From: Micropterix aruncella
Taxonomy: Eukaryota; Arthropoda; Insecta; Lepidoptera; Micropterigidae
NCBI GenBank assembly: GCA_944548615.1
Contig: OX155967.1
Coordinates: forward strand, 805,321 to 869,320
Direction of reading: 5' to 3'
DNA length: 64,000 nucleotides
Shown: positions 32,931-43,137 of the stretch, piece after piece
Layout of the letters: every line of letters starts with the position of its first letter
Position numbering within the stretch: the stretch's first letter is position 1
Translations under genes and position numbers: made by a program
Notes under the pieces: model-generated
Database searches by the model: none
The model's input: the letters and a program-made list of their open reading frames with translations, nothing else
Told to the model about the DNA's origin: nothing

Positions 32931-33110
32931 AATCCGATACGGTTGTCGGGAAATAGCCCCGTCATTAGGATAGAGGCTTGCCATATTTGAAGGATTATCT
33001 ACTGATTACTAATATTGTTTTTCTTTCTCATTTTTTCTGTTCTATTTGGTAATCCGATACGGTTGTCGGGAAATAGCCTCGTCAGCAAGATAGAGGCTTG
33101 CCGTGTTCAA
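32931..33110 (+). repeat. Duplicated ~60-bp block in the leader of element 1
   Basis: AATCCGATACGGTTGTCGGG and its following ~40 bases occur at 32931-32990 and again at 33051-33110, exactly 120 bases apart, with few differences. It lies between primer site and gag, where RNA packaging or translation signals are expected. Confidence 0.8.
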
Positions 33111-33478
33111 AGATTGTTATAGACTGTTTATTAAATTGTTTTTTGTAAATTTCAGGTCCGAAGATTGAATACTCCGCTCCATTGGTTAAAGGTGTCAGGT
33201 GAATAGAGGTGCTCGTCTGCAATCGTTGAGGTCAGATCGTTCTAGTTATTTATTTTCTAAATTTATTTTTTATTTAAAAAAAAAATATTTCGTTTTTTTT
33301 GTTTTTTTATTGAGCAGAACAATTTTTTATATTTGATTTTTTTACCATAAATAAAAATTTTTTTTTGGTAAATTATTTTTTTGTGAATAATTTTTTAGTT
33401 TTTTTTTTTAAAAAAATATATTTTTTTAAACTTTTAAATTTTCTGCTTGTTTATATTTTTAATACGCAAGTAGTTGAG

Positions 33479-35038
33479 ATGGCTTCCCCCGTGCTTGTGT
33501 ATTATTCTGCCTCACACTTAGTTAAAAAAGAATTGGATTACGAATTCAAAATTCGGGAGGTTACCCCGACGCTTGTGGAGTCGATGCGCCGACAGTTTAG
33601 TTCGCTGCTTAAACAGTTTCCTGCAGATTCAATCACGTCGACGGATCTGGATCCCGAGCAAGAGTTTAACGAATGTTCCATTCGACTCTTGTGTCTCCAA
33701 GAATTTGTCGAGGATTTGGTAGAGAACAATACTCGACCTGTGTTTAAACGCGTTTGTACAAAAACAACGCATCTTTTTTATAGAGTATCACGTATAACGT
33801 CTGGGGTTGTACCGACAGCTTCGTTTGAACGTCTTCAGGCGGAGATTTTAGAGATCGTGAAGGTGCTGGAGGAGTGTTCAGATATTGTGAGAGCTCCTAG
33901 TCCAAATTTACTGCCGTCTACTTCTGTACAGGTAGAGGTGCCTGTGCCGGTACATCCTTTAGGGGTGACATCGGTTTCATCAAATAATCTTTTTGTTCCA
34001 TTAGCCGTTCCAAATGTTTCGAGTGTACCTAATGCGGGTAATTCGGTTTCCGAACCCGAGGTTTTTGTTAGGAATCCGGTCGCGGTCAGCAGGCCGTATG
34101 ATTTTATTAATGAACAGGTGTTAAGGCCTTTGAGTTTAGGGTTTGTGTTTGATGGAAAGTCATGCGTCGTAGAATTCCTGGAACGCCTTGAGGAAAATCG
34201 TTTGGCACGAAATATTTCTGATGCACGGTTGCTGAAATCGGCGTGCGAGTTGTTTCAACATCACGCGCTCGCATGGTATAGGACGGTTGCTTCCAGGATT
34301 GACAATTGGCCAAAGTTGGCCAAAGAACTTCGCCAAAATTTTGGCAGTCAAACCTTCGACCGCGATATGTTGAAACGGGCTCGCGCTCGAATTCAGAGAC
34401 CGGATGAACCTCTTCATCTTTTTGTTACTGAAGTATTGGGCTATTTTAATAAATTATCCAGGCCCTTGCCGGAGGCGGAGCAGCTGACAATCCTAGTACC
34501 CAATTTAAAACCTTACCTGCAACAATGTTTCGCGTACATCCCTGTTCATTCCATACAAGAACTGCTTCATGTGGGGAAACAGCAGGAACTCACGCATGTG
34601 GCTATAAATGAGTATAATGCTAACCTGCAGGCACTTTCAAAAGCCAAGCCTTCTGCGTCTAGAGCAGTTCACTCTGTCGATTGTACTGGTTCCGGTAATA
34701 ATGGTACGGACGTTCCTCTTGAGGAACATCTTCATCAGTGCACAGTGTCCGCTGTTGATTCTTTATCCACTCGTACTCAAGAATCCCATAGAGGTTCGAG
34801 CAATCGGGGTGGTTTTCACCGAGGTGGTTACTCCCGAGGCAAACCGAATAATGCGGTTGGTCCTCGAGGAGCGTATAGTGGTTTTCAGAGGGGTTCACAT
34901 CACGGGCACTCCAAGTACTGTTACCGTTGCGGTAAATTTAATTTTACCGTGACAACTTGTCCGGATTTTTCAAAAGGTAATAATTCTCCCAATTCTACTT
35001 CTGCCGATTCAAAAAACTCGAGAACCGAGACAGAGTGA
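33479..35038 (+). CDS. gag: gag polyprotein of LTR element 1
   Basis: 519 residues from the ATG at 33479 (context GTTGAGATGGCT), chosen over the longer upstream frame because the latter translates an AT-rich leader. Residues ~215-370 fit a retrotransposon capsid, with LSLGFVFDGKSCVVEFLERL followed by ALAWYRTV. An Arg/Gly-rich segment around 435-475 precedes a single zinc knuckle with C481, C484 and C494. The knuckle His is replaced by Phe489 (CYRCGKFNFTVTTC). Gag forms the particle and packages RNA. Its stop TGA (35036-35038) lies inside the stem of the frameshift signal leading into pol. Confidence 0.9.
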   Translation: MASPVLVYYSASHLVKKELDYEFKIREVTPTLVESMRRQFSSLLKQFPADSITSTDLDPEQEFNECSIRLLCLQEFVEDLVENNTRPVFKRVCTKTTHLFYRVSRITSGVVPTASFERLQAEILEIVKVLEECSDIVRAPSPNLLPSTSVQVEVPVPVHPLGVTSVSSNNLFVPLAVPNVSSVPNAGNSVSEPEVFVRNPVAVSRPYDFINEQVLRPLSLGFVFDGKSCVVEFLERLEENRLARNISDARLLKSACELFQHHALAWYRTVASRIDNWPKLAKELRQNFGSQTFDRDMLKRARARIQRPDEPLHLFVTEVLGYFNKLSRPLPEAEQLTILVPNLKPYLQQCFAYIPVHSIQELLHVGKQQELTHVAINEYNANLQALSKAKPSASRAVHSVDCTGSGNNGTDVPLEEHLHQCTVSAVDSLSTRTQESHRGSSNRGGFHRGGYSRGKPNNAVGPRGAYSGFQRGSHHGHSKYCYRCGKFNFTVTTCPDFSKGNNSPNSTSADSKNSRTETE

Positions 35039-35060
35039 ATGCGTTTGTTCACTCTGTCTC
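35011..35060 (+). promoter_or_regulatory. -1 ribosomal frameshift signal between gag and pol
   Basis: The heptamer AAAAAAC at 35011-35017 is read A AAA AAC in the gag frame, a canonical slippery site. After a 9-base spacer a perfect 13-bp stem forms between GAGACAGAGTGAA (35027-35039) and TTCACTCTGTCTC (35048-35060), with an 8-base loop. The pol frame is gag -1 and is open from 34984. Slippery site, spacer, stem and frame all agree, so gag-pol fusion by programmed frameshifting is strongly supported. Confidence 0.92.
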
Positions 35061-38000
35061 TGCCTTGTTCGAAGAGGAAAAAGACAACCGTCGTCCATTT
35101 TTAGATGTTGCGTTGGGTGATATTGCGGTTTGTGGCTTGCTTGACACTGGTTCGAGCGTCACAATTTTGGGTGCCGACTCACATCGATATTTAATTGAGA
35201 TCGGGTATACCCTGCACAAGACTTCGTCTTGGACTTTAAGTACCGCAAATGCTAGTACGGTTAGGACGATCGGTTATATGTCTTTGCCTTTCAAATTTAA
35301 TAATCGTTGTCAAGTGATCCGAGCGGTTGTGGCTCCGGATATTGGCACTTCTCTTATATTAGGCATGGACTTTGTCCGACAATTTGATTTGGCTCCGGAA
35401 ATTGTGAAGTTCGTTAGGTTTGAGGATAGTGATGTTAGTTGGCATTCAGTCAGCGAAGTGAGGGTTTTGCATCCTTTCGCTTCTCTGACTGAGAATCAGC
35501 AGTCCTTAGCAAACAAAATGATCGATGGTTTTCAAAAAGTTTCGACAGACGTTAAGGGTCTTGGTCGAACTAATTTAATATCACAGGTTATCGACACGGG
35601 TAATCATCCACCGGTGAAACAGCGGTATTATCCCATGTCTCCCGCTCGTTTAGCATTGTTAAATGAGGAAGTTGATCGTATGCTAGAGTTAGGAGTTATT
35701 AAACCTAGCAAAGGGGGTTGGAATAACCCAACAATTTTTGTTCCGAAGTCCGATGGGACTTTAAGATTTTGTCTGGATAGTAGGAAGCTCAACTCGATAA
35801 CGAAGCCGGATGCGTACCCTCTTCCGAGAATTACTACCATCCTGGACAGTTTACGAGACGCTAACTACTTGTCTTCCATCGACTTGTCGGCCGCCTTTTG
35901 GCAAATCCCCTTAGATCCTGCCTCTCAGGAAAAGTGCAGTTTTACGGTTCCTGGACGTGGTTTCTTTGCTATGCAAGTCTGTCCGTTCGGCATGCGCAAT
36001 TCGCCTGCCTGCATGCAACGGCTCGCTGATCAGTTGTTCGACCCGTCGTTCGATAACAAAGTATTTTGTTACCTGGATGATATCGTTATTGTCTCTTCAA
36101 CTTTCGAAGAGCATATTTCATTGTTAAACCGAGTGTTAGATCGTCTCGTTTATGCGAACCTAACGATTAATTTCAAAAAGTGTCAATTTTTTCGTCGAGA
36201 ACTTAAGTACCTAGGGTATGTAGTAGACTCTCATGGTCTACATACCGATCCCGAAAAAGTACAATGTATATTAGACTTTCCGACTCCTAGTTCGCCTAAG
36301 TTGGTTAAAACTTTCCTTGGGATGGCCGGTTGGTATCGTCGGTTTATCCGAAATTTCTCCTGTATTGCTGCTCCTCTGTCACGTTTGACCAGTACCCGCA
36401 AAGGTGCTCCCGCATTTTCGTGGTCACCAGAAGCGGAAGAGGCATTTCAAAAATTGAAATCAGCTCTAATTTCTAGTCCGATACTAGCTTGTCCGGACTA
36501 TACAAAGCCATTTGCGTTACACTGCGACGCATCGTTGTACGGTTTAGGCGGCGTACTTACCCAGACAGTGGATGGCGTAGAACATCCCATCGCTTTCACG
36601 AGTAGGACTCTCTTACCCGCTGAAACGCGATACTCTGCTACCGAACGGGAGGCCCTAAGCGTGATTCATGCAATCGAGCATTTTCGCGGCTACTTAGAGG
36701 GCGGCCCCAAAGTCAAAATCTTCACGGATCATGCCAGTCTTCTGTGGTTTTTGAGTCTGAAGAACCCAACTGGCCGTTTGGCCAGATGGGGTATTCGGCT
36801 GTCCGCCTTTGACTTTGAGATCGTCCATAAGAAAGGCGTCGAAAATGTGGTTCCTGATGCGTTATCGCGTTTGTTGCCCGTTTCATCTGTTTCTGTGGTC
36901 GCCGATCCTTGGTACAACGATTTGTTCCAAGCGGTATCTAATAACCCTGCCGCTTACCCTAATTACCAGATTAAGGACGCAGAGTTGTATCGCTACACGA
37001 AGGGAAAGTACCAGCTCACCAGCGCTTATGACTGGAAGTTAGTGGTACCCTTACCTCTCCGAGAAAAGCTTATACACGACAACCATGCGTCCGATCTGTC
37101 TATACATTTTGGGGTTTTTAAAACTCATCGTCGCCTAGCAATGCGCTATTTTTGGCCGAATTTGCACGGAGATGTGGTCAAATTCATTTCCCAATGTGAA
37201 ACTTGTCAACAGTATAAACACCCAAATATTTCTCCTTTGGGTCAGTTAGGCAATCCAAAGTCTTGTTCTTTCCCTTTCCAGATGGTCTCCGTCGATTTGT
37301 TGGGTCCCTACCCGATGACGAGAGATCGGAATATTCACATACTAGTAGTTACTTGTTGTTTCAGTAAATACTGTTTGCTTTTCCCTTTAAAGAGGGCTAC
37401 TAGCAAAATCGTGAGTCGTATCATGGAGCATGAAGTTTTCCTGCGTTTTGGTGTCCCTCAGTATGTTATTTCCGACAACGGAAAACAATTTATTGGAAAG
37501 GAGTTTACCGAACTAATGTCCAAGTATCGGATACCTAAGGTTTACCTAAATCCAAAGTATTGCCCTCAGGTCAATCCAACTGAGAGGCAGAATCGAGGAG
37601 TTGTCACGGCGTTGGCGTTGTCTGTAAAAAACGACCATCGCTCTTGGGACCTCCACCTTTCTGCCATTCAGATGGCGATCAATTCGGCCGTTTCGGAGGC
37701 TACGGGTTTCAGTCCTTTCTTCTTGGTTCATGGTCGAGAACCTATCTTAGACGGTTCGTTTTATACTCAATCTCCTGAGTCCCAAGCTGAGGTCCTTTTT
37801 GGCAGTCGTTTGTCCTACGCTCAAGATCTGAGCGAACTTTCCGGTGTTTTTCATACCGTGAGGAAGAAACTTGATAATGCGCATGCTCACAATAAAACGT
37901 ATTATGACCGTAAACACCGTCCTGCGGAGTTTGAGGTGGGCGATACGGTTTACAAGAAAACGTACTTCTTGAGCAATGCGGGGAATTATTTTATTTCAAA

Positions 38001-38139
38001 GTTTGCCCCACGTTATGAAAAATGTCGGATAGTCAAGAAACTGTCGGCTCTGGTATACGAGTTGGTTAATGCTCACGGAAAGAATATTGGCTCTTGGCAT
38101 ATTAAGGATTTCAAATTAAATCCTAAAGGGTCTAAGTAA
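35017..38139 (+). CDS. pol: pol polyprotein of LTR element 1 (PR-RT-RH-IN)
   Basis: The frame is entered by frameshift at 35017 rather than by its own ATG; residue numbers here count from 35035. Aspartic protease: LLDTGSS with catalytic Asp37. Reverse transcriptase ~180-410 with CYLDDIV (YLDD 346-349). RNase H ~450-620 with HCDAS, ATEREAL, FTDHAS and PDALSR. Integrase from ~690: CETCQQ of the zinc domain, then VDLLGPYP, ISDNGKQF and NPTERQNR, supplying the D,D,E triad. The C-terminus ends SWHIKDFKLNPKG without a chromodomain. The order PR-RT-RH-IN and the motifs are Ty3/gypsy. There are no stops or frameshifts. Confidence 0.93.
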   Translation, partial: LENRDRVNAFVHSVSALFEEEKDNRRPFLDVALGDIAVCGLLDTGSSVTILGADSHRYLIEIGYTLHKTSSWTLSTANASTVRTIGYMSLPFKFNNRCQVIRAVVAPDIGTSLILGMDFVRQFDLAPEIVKFVRFEDSDVSWHSVSEVRVLHPFASLTENQQSLANKMIDGFQKVSTDVKGLGRTNLISQVIDTGNHPPVKQRYYPMSPARLALLNEEVDRMLELGVIKPSKGGWNNPTIFVPKSDGTLRFCLDSRKLNSITKPDAYPLPRITTILDSLRDANYLSSIDLSAAFWQIPLDPASQEKCSFTVPGRGFFAMQVCPFGMRNSPACMQRLADQLFDPSFDNKVFCYLDDIVIVSSTFEEHISLLNRVLDRLVYANLTINFKKCQFFRRELKYLGYVVDSHGLHTDPEKVQCILDFPTPSSPKLVKTFLGMAGWYRRFIRNFSCIAAPLSRLTSTRKGAPAFSWSPEAEEAFQKLKSALISSPILACPDYTKPFALHCDASLYGLGGVLTQTVDGVEHPIAFTSRTLLPAETRYSATEREALSVIHAIEHFRGYLEGGPKVKIFTDHASLLWFLSLKNPTGRLARWGIRLSAFDFEIVHKKGVENVVPDALSRLLPVSSVSVVADPWYNDLFQAVSNNPAAYPNYQIKDAELYRYTKGKYQLTSAYDWKLVVPLPLREKLIHDNHASDLSIHFGVFKTHRRLAMRYFWPNLHGDVVKFISQCETCQQYKHPNISPLGQLGNPKSCSFPFQMVSVDLLGPYPMTRDRNIHILVVTCCFSKYCLLFPLKRATSKIVSRIMEHEVFLRFGVPQYVISDNGKQFIGKEFTELMSKYRIPKVYLNPKYCPQVNPTERQNRGVVTALALSVKNDHRSWDLHLSAIQMAINSAVSEATGFSPFFLVHGREPILDGSFYTQSPESQAEVLFGSRLSYAQDLSELSGVFHTVRKKLDNAHAHNKTYYDRKHRPAEFEVGDTVYKKTYFLSNAGNYFISKFAPRYEKCRIVKKLSALVYELVNAHGKNIGSWHIKDFKLNPKGSK

Positions 38140-38914
38140 TTTGTGTAATTTGTATGTCTCTCGTTAACATTCTTCGGAAAGTTGTCTTTATGAGTTCGAC
38201 TAGATCGACTTTAAAAATGTGTTCCTTACAAAGGTGTAGTACCGAGTGGTTACTATCACTGAAATCATTTCGTTTGAGATCAGTCTTGCTAGTAAACCTG
38301 TCTAGCAACACTGTAGATTGAATTTATGTCATGAGAGGGAAGTATGCAAGGTGATGGTATGAAAGGTAGTATTGGACATTTTTCAAATACCGGAGGAGGT
38401 TTTAGTTCTGTCGTGGTCTAACAATATAGTCATCGGTTTCTTTTGTCCACAGCCAGTATTTGGTTTGATTATTGGACGTTGTTGGTGTTCCTTCAGTAGG
38501 AGTGGTGGTTTATTACGGTTGTTTAGGACACCAGGTTTTGTTGTTTTCCTTTTACATGGGCTTTGTGCTTCCATGGTAAGTAGTAGTTTTGTTGTTGAGG
38601 TAGTTTTGTGTTCTTTACGGGAAAGTTGGAGAGTTTTCAAATGGCAGTTGACCTCTGCAGAACTTACCTACCAGGGTTTCCACTTTAGTTAACGGGAGAA
38701 TTTTGTTTATTTATTTGTATGTTTTTGTAGACTTGTTTACCCTTATTGAAGGTAGCTTGGTCATTTGGTTTAGAAGAGTATTTTTTTTTTCCTGTCTTAT
38801 ACCCTGTTATAGACGTTGTGGCGTTTTTGTTAACCCTTGAGAGTGGAGCTAGAATCGGGACGATTCATTTGAAATCGTTCGTTGGCTCTTCCGATTTCTT
38901 TTTGGAAGGGGGGC
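38140..38914 (+). other. 3' untranslated part of element 1 with polypurine tract
   Basis: About 775 bases between pol and the right LTR. Short frames (for example 38372-38692) show no signal of an envelope gene. The tract GGAAGGGGGG at about 38904-38913 lies directly before the LTR and would prime plus-strand DNA. Confidence 0.75.
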
Positions 38915-40044
38915 TGTAACAAAAACTGCTTTTTCGTGACATTTCTTTCGCGATTCATGCTTTTCCGTGTGCAGATCCATGTAATTACATGTTTCGGTGT
39001 CATTTGCACACGTTTTCTGGCGCCTCTACTATTTTTCCGAAGTTTTCTGCTTCATTTTCGTAACGTCGTAATTAAGTCACAACTTGACTTAAAAGTCGAC
39101 TGTAAAAGTCGTAAAAACCGTTTTCTGACGTTTAAGAAGGTGTCGAACGCTACGGTTACGGCAATGACGTCTCTATTCTCTTTGGTTCAGCCGGAAACGT
39201 CAAAAGGTGACATCACTGTTCTTTCGGGGTCGTACAGTTTTGCGCCTATCAAAAATGGCATTCTTTTGTGGTTTTGGAGTTTGGAAGCGCAGGCGTAAGA
39301 GGGGCTGAGGATCGGCGTCGCTGCCGACGAGTATAGCGCGGCGCAGTTTTTCAATTCATGTAGTTCTTTTCTGGTAAGCGATTATTGTCAATTTTTTTGC
39401 GGTTAGCACATGGCGGCGTATCGACTTCTAACCGGCTTTTTTTCTCCTTGGCTTCAGACGGGCGGGCGAGCACCTCTATTATTTTTATACGAATTATCTT
39501 TAATCCACCTGCAAAGCATCAACTGCCGTAGCGTGGCGGCCTGCTTCTCGGAGCATTTTTTTTGGAGATCGGAGATTCAAATTCCGGACCTACCTACTGT
39601 CAACTTTTAGAAGATATCCATATACTGCTGTGCTGTGAAGTGATTTATACATCGTGTGCCTTGCACCTTCTTCGTTTTGCTGTGCCCGCGGAGAAGCGGA
39701 TTAAAGAACTCTGAAAAGAAGCAACGTGTTCTCATATCTTTTTTTTTTACAGCTGAAGGAAGAATTGCTACCTACGGGCTAAACCAGTGACAAACCTGTG
39801 AGACTTACCCACCCTGTTAAATCTTGTGCTTAATTTTTTTTGTATCGAGTTCTGGTTTTTTTTTAGTTTCAGCTTTAACCTCTAAAAAGCTGTGGCGTCC
39901 AATATTTTTTGAAATTTAGTTTTTTGATGTGTATTTGCTTTGGCATTAATTTATCCTTCCTGCACTCGATTTCTGTTCGTGGTTATTCCACGATTAGGTA
40001 TAATCAGGTCTAACCTGGCGTTACATACTAACGTTGCCGTTATA
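38915..40044 (+). repeat. Right LTR of element 1
   Basis: 1130 bp, the same as the left LTR except for one T-to-A substitution near 39834 and one fewer T in the run near 39740. Confidence 0.95.
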
Positions 40045-40385
40045 TTATTAAAGGAAGATATTTAGATGTCATAATTTGATTTTATTTTAAAATAATTATT
40101 TGTTAATTTGATTATTACTATTGTCTTCGTTTATTTATAAATTTGTAACATGATTATTTGATGTTAAATATTTTTATTTTGATTATTTAGATTTTTTATA
40201 TGTTGATTTTAAAATTTATTTAATTTGGTTATTTTCTTTTAATATCATTTGATGTTAAATATTTTGATTGTGATTATTTCGATTTGTGTATTTAATTGAT
40301 TATGATTATTTGGATTTTTTATTTTAAGATTTATTTGATATGGTTATTTTATTCTAAAATCTACCAATAATTAATAGGTGTGTCC
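40045..40385 (+). repeat. AT-rich 3' UTR of the interrupted LINE, GATTATTT-rich
   Basis: Sequence resumes from the LINE C-terminus at 31501. It is dominated by recurring TTGATTATTT / TGTTAAATATTTT words, with a loose ~60-120-base periodicity, suggesting an old degenerate tandem array. Confidence 0.5.
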
Positions 40386-40544
40386 TGAAAACCAGGATAA
40401 GAGATATCCTGAGGATACCCTTAATTTTCAGCGTTTGTAGCTTTATTTCATAGTCTTTGTCTATTTACAGTTTTAATTTTTAATCTCTGTGTTCTTGTTT
40501 TTTTGTATGTTTTTTATAACAACAGCTGCAAATAAATATTTTTT

Positions 40545-41600
40545 CAATTTTCATTTTTTTCAATCTTACCGAATGGATTCAAGTTACATCAATAAACGAG
40601 ACTCAAAGTTGTCCAATTCGTATCTTTTTCGGGGTTCCACAACGAGTATTTTGGGTCCCATATTGTTTCTTCTATATGTTAATGATTTGTTCGATCTCTC
40701 TGTAAAGGAAAAAAATGTTGAATTCGCAGATGACACTGTCCTACTAACATCCACGAACCAATGGGATGAAACTTATAAGCAAGCTCAAATCAGTTTAGAC
40801 AAAGCCAAAAATTGGCTAGACCCAAATTTCCTAACAATATAGGCCTCGAAAACAAAATATATTACATTTAATATGAAGCCTAATCACGCACAGTACGTTA
40901 ATGAATTAAAAGTGCTTTCAAATGTGTGTGATAAATTAAAATGTTTATGTCAACCATTTGAAAAGGTGAATGAGATGAAATATCTCGGAGTAACTGTAGA
41001 TGAGACAATGAGCTGGAGGAACCATATAAATATTCTTACAGCAAAAACAAGAAAACTCGTTTACGTATTTCATGAATTACGAACAGTACTGCCTAAAAAC
41101 TTGATGAAATCGGTTTACATGGCAATTTGTCAGAGCCTTTTAATTGATGGAACGATTGCATGGGGAGGATGCACCAAGCAAGTGCTTGAACCTTTAACTA
41201 AAGCTCAAAAGTTTATTTTACGGGTTATAAATAAAAAGCCTGCAAGATATCTCTCATTGCAATTATTTCGTGAATATTATGTGTTTTCTATATCAATTGT
41301 ATGTTATGCAATTGCTAATGATATTCCATAAATTCAAAAACCTTCAACCTATGCACTAACTAGCCAAGATGACTTGAAGCGTTGGGGAGAGGCAGTTTTT
41401 AGTACCACATGTAAGAACCCCATTCACGCTCCAAGGCTTTATAAATAATATAGGCATTGCGATTCAAAATCAATTTACCATGGTAGCATTTAAGAGATCA
41501 ATAAAAACGTGCTTGTTCAATAAAGGACCACTCAATGCCAGAACCGAACTCATCACAATCTTAGATTAGATAAATCAAAAATAATAATAATAATAAAAGG
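40545..41600 (+). pseudogene. LINE reverse transcriptase to 3' tail, decayed
   Basis: Blocks occur in order: SILGPILFLLYVNDLF near 40645, catalytic EFADDTVLL near 40720, EMKYLGVTVDETMSWRNHI near 40972, and SVYMAICQSLLIDGTIAWGG near 41110. A C-terminal basic region and an ATA-rich tail at about 41582-41597 follow. In-frame stops at about 40840 and 41330 and a frameshift after it disable the gene. It is a Jockey/CR1-type fragment with its 5' part missing. Confidence 0.8.
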
Positions 41601-41727
41601 AGTTTCTTATGTATATGTGTAATATGTATTTAGTGTATTTATGTATTATTAGGCATTTATGTATTGGTGTTGGGTATAAACAAAATTTCATTTCTACTAA
41701 TGTATGAGTGTATAGCGGGATAATTCA

Positions 41728-42697
41728 GTGGCCCGTGTTCCGTTTCTTGCAGGTGCCTAAATTGGGGTCTAAAAAGGCGCTAAAACGACGCTTAATTTTG
41801 AAGTGACGTTTTGGTATTCCCTTTCATGGGTCCTAACTCGCGCGTGCTTATTATATAGAGATCACCAGGTGCTTAAATTGACGTTAAGCACCGTCGAGAC
41901 CCTTTTTGGTATTCCGTTTCTACAACTGTCATGGCAAATGTTGTTGCGGATGGTATTCCGTGGCGGGTGGTATTCCGTTTCTACAACTGTCTTGTTCGGG
42001 GTCTTATTTAAGAACGGTCTAAAATCGATCAGTCTTCGTCTGACAGCCGTGTAACTTGTTTTTGCTCGTGATTCCGAAGACTTTTCGCGTTGCAATTTTC
42101 AAATATGTTTGCTCAGCATTAGCTTTAAAATCTAAAGTAAAAATTTAAAAAATATATTTTAACATACTTTGTTTTGAAAAAAAGTATAAAAAGAGCTGAG
42201 CGCGTTGCGCCATCTAACAGTCGGTAAAATATATTTTACCTATTGTTAGATGGCGCATCGCGCTCAATGCTTGTCAAACTTTTATTTATCAGTCAAGTTT
42301 ATTAAAATTTCCAAAAAAAAATGACAAAAAAAGGAGATTAAAAAATATTTTCGTTGTTTTTCAAAAAAAAAAAAAAAGTTGCTTATTTGCTCGTACCGAT
42401 TTACCTAGATCAAGAATGTAACTCATTAAAAAGTCACCCTGTTAGGTTCGTCGAGACGTACCCCTCTGCCCATATTAATCGCACCCTCTTACCGCAATAC
42501 ACACACACTGGCCCGAATTCCATTTCTTGCGGGCTTAAACTAAGCTGGTGCTAAAAATTAACAACTTTAGCACCTTCATTATTTTGTTGGTATTCTGTTT
42601 TATCAAAATTAAGAACCGGTCTTAAATCTTAAAATTTCCGTTTTGTCTATGGCCGTTCTAAAGCGGGGACTTAATTTTGACAGCTCGCCGCCCGGTC
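41728..42697. repeat. Repeat block around the insertion site of LTR element 2
   Basis: GGCCCGTGTTCCGTTTCTTG at 41730 resembles GGCCCGAATTCCATTTCTTG at about 42511. A block beginning GGTATTCCGTTTCTACAACT recurs exactly over 23 bases at 41908-41930 and 41969-41991, with weaker forms near 41813 and 42586. This may be a non-autonomous DNA transposon duplicated around an internal segment. Its family is not identified. Confidence 0.5.
42198..42265. repeat. 68-bp near-perfect palindrome
   Basis: GAGCGCG and TGCGCCATCTAACA on the left pair with TGTTAGATGGCGCA and CGCGCTC on the right, around a GGTAAAATATATTTTACC core. The few mismatches lie beside the core and one T in each arm. It could form a long cruciform or be a miniature foldback element. 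Confidence 0.85.
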
Positions 42698-42701
42698 AGT
42701 C

Positions 42702-43009
42702 TGTTACATATCAAGAGGACACCTTTTTGGACTTTATCTCATGTATATTAGCATAGTAACGTGCATCGCGTCTTAGAACTATTATTAATTATTATTCAAT
42801 TATTTAATGTAGATGTCCGAACAAACATGGACGACCAAAGTTTCAATGATAACAATGTAGATTAAGCTTGTATAAAACAGCGGCAATTTATCATATTAGG
42901 TCATTCTATTATCCTAAGTCGAGACGTTATTTACTATACCTCTGTACATAATCAAGAAATAAAAGAAGTTTGAAGATCTGAAGAGTTTCCACTACACCAA
43001 TACCAAACA
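42702..43009 (+). repeat. Left LTR of element 2
   Basis: 308 bp, starting TGTTACATATCAAGAGG. Its end AAACA differs from TAACA of the right LTR, so the terminal inverted pair TGTTA/TAACA is broken here. Confidence 0.93.
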
Positions 43010-43011
43010 TT

Positions 43012-43029
43012 TGGCGCAGTCGACGTAGG
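43012..43029 (+). promoter_or_regulatory. Primer binding site, Ser-tRNA type
   Basis: TGGCGCAGTCGACGTAGG begins two bases after the LTR. The first eleven bases fit the 3' end of a serine tRNA, the primer of 17.6/297-type errantiviruses. Confidence 0.7.
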
Positions 43030-43137
43030 ATTTTTGCTGGAGCAGTAAGACGGGGACAAACGGGCCTGTCCAGGACAAACATCGCCAAGGACGGACACGG
43101 TACCTGAAGGGTTTTGAAACCTCCCTGCCGAACCAAC

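Larger units (their letters stand above)
31502..40044 (+). mobile_element. LTR element 1: complete young Ty3/gypsy retrotransposon
   Basis: An 8543-bp element with LTRs at 31502-32632 and 38915-40044, flanked by TTAT at 31498-31501 and 40045-40048 (or ATTAT if the LTR is taken one base shorter). The LTRs begin TGTAAC and end GTTATA, an imperfect inverted pair. They differ by one substitution and one base in a T run, over ~1130 bp. A Lys-tRNA-type primer site, gag, pol and a purine tract are all present, and there is no env. Long LTRs with a Lys primer recall the Osvaldo/Ulysses/Woot group; that placement is inference. gag and pol lack disabling mutations, so the copy could be competent. Confidence 0.95.

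Noticed and set aside
38372..38692. Possible env gene between pol and right LTR of element 1
   Set aside because: A 106-codon hydrophobic frame has no signal peptide, cleavage site or Env pattern; the segment is too short for an envelope gene.
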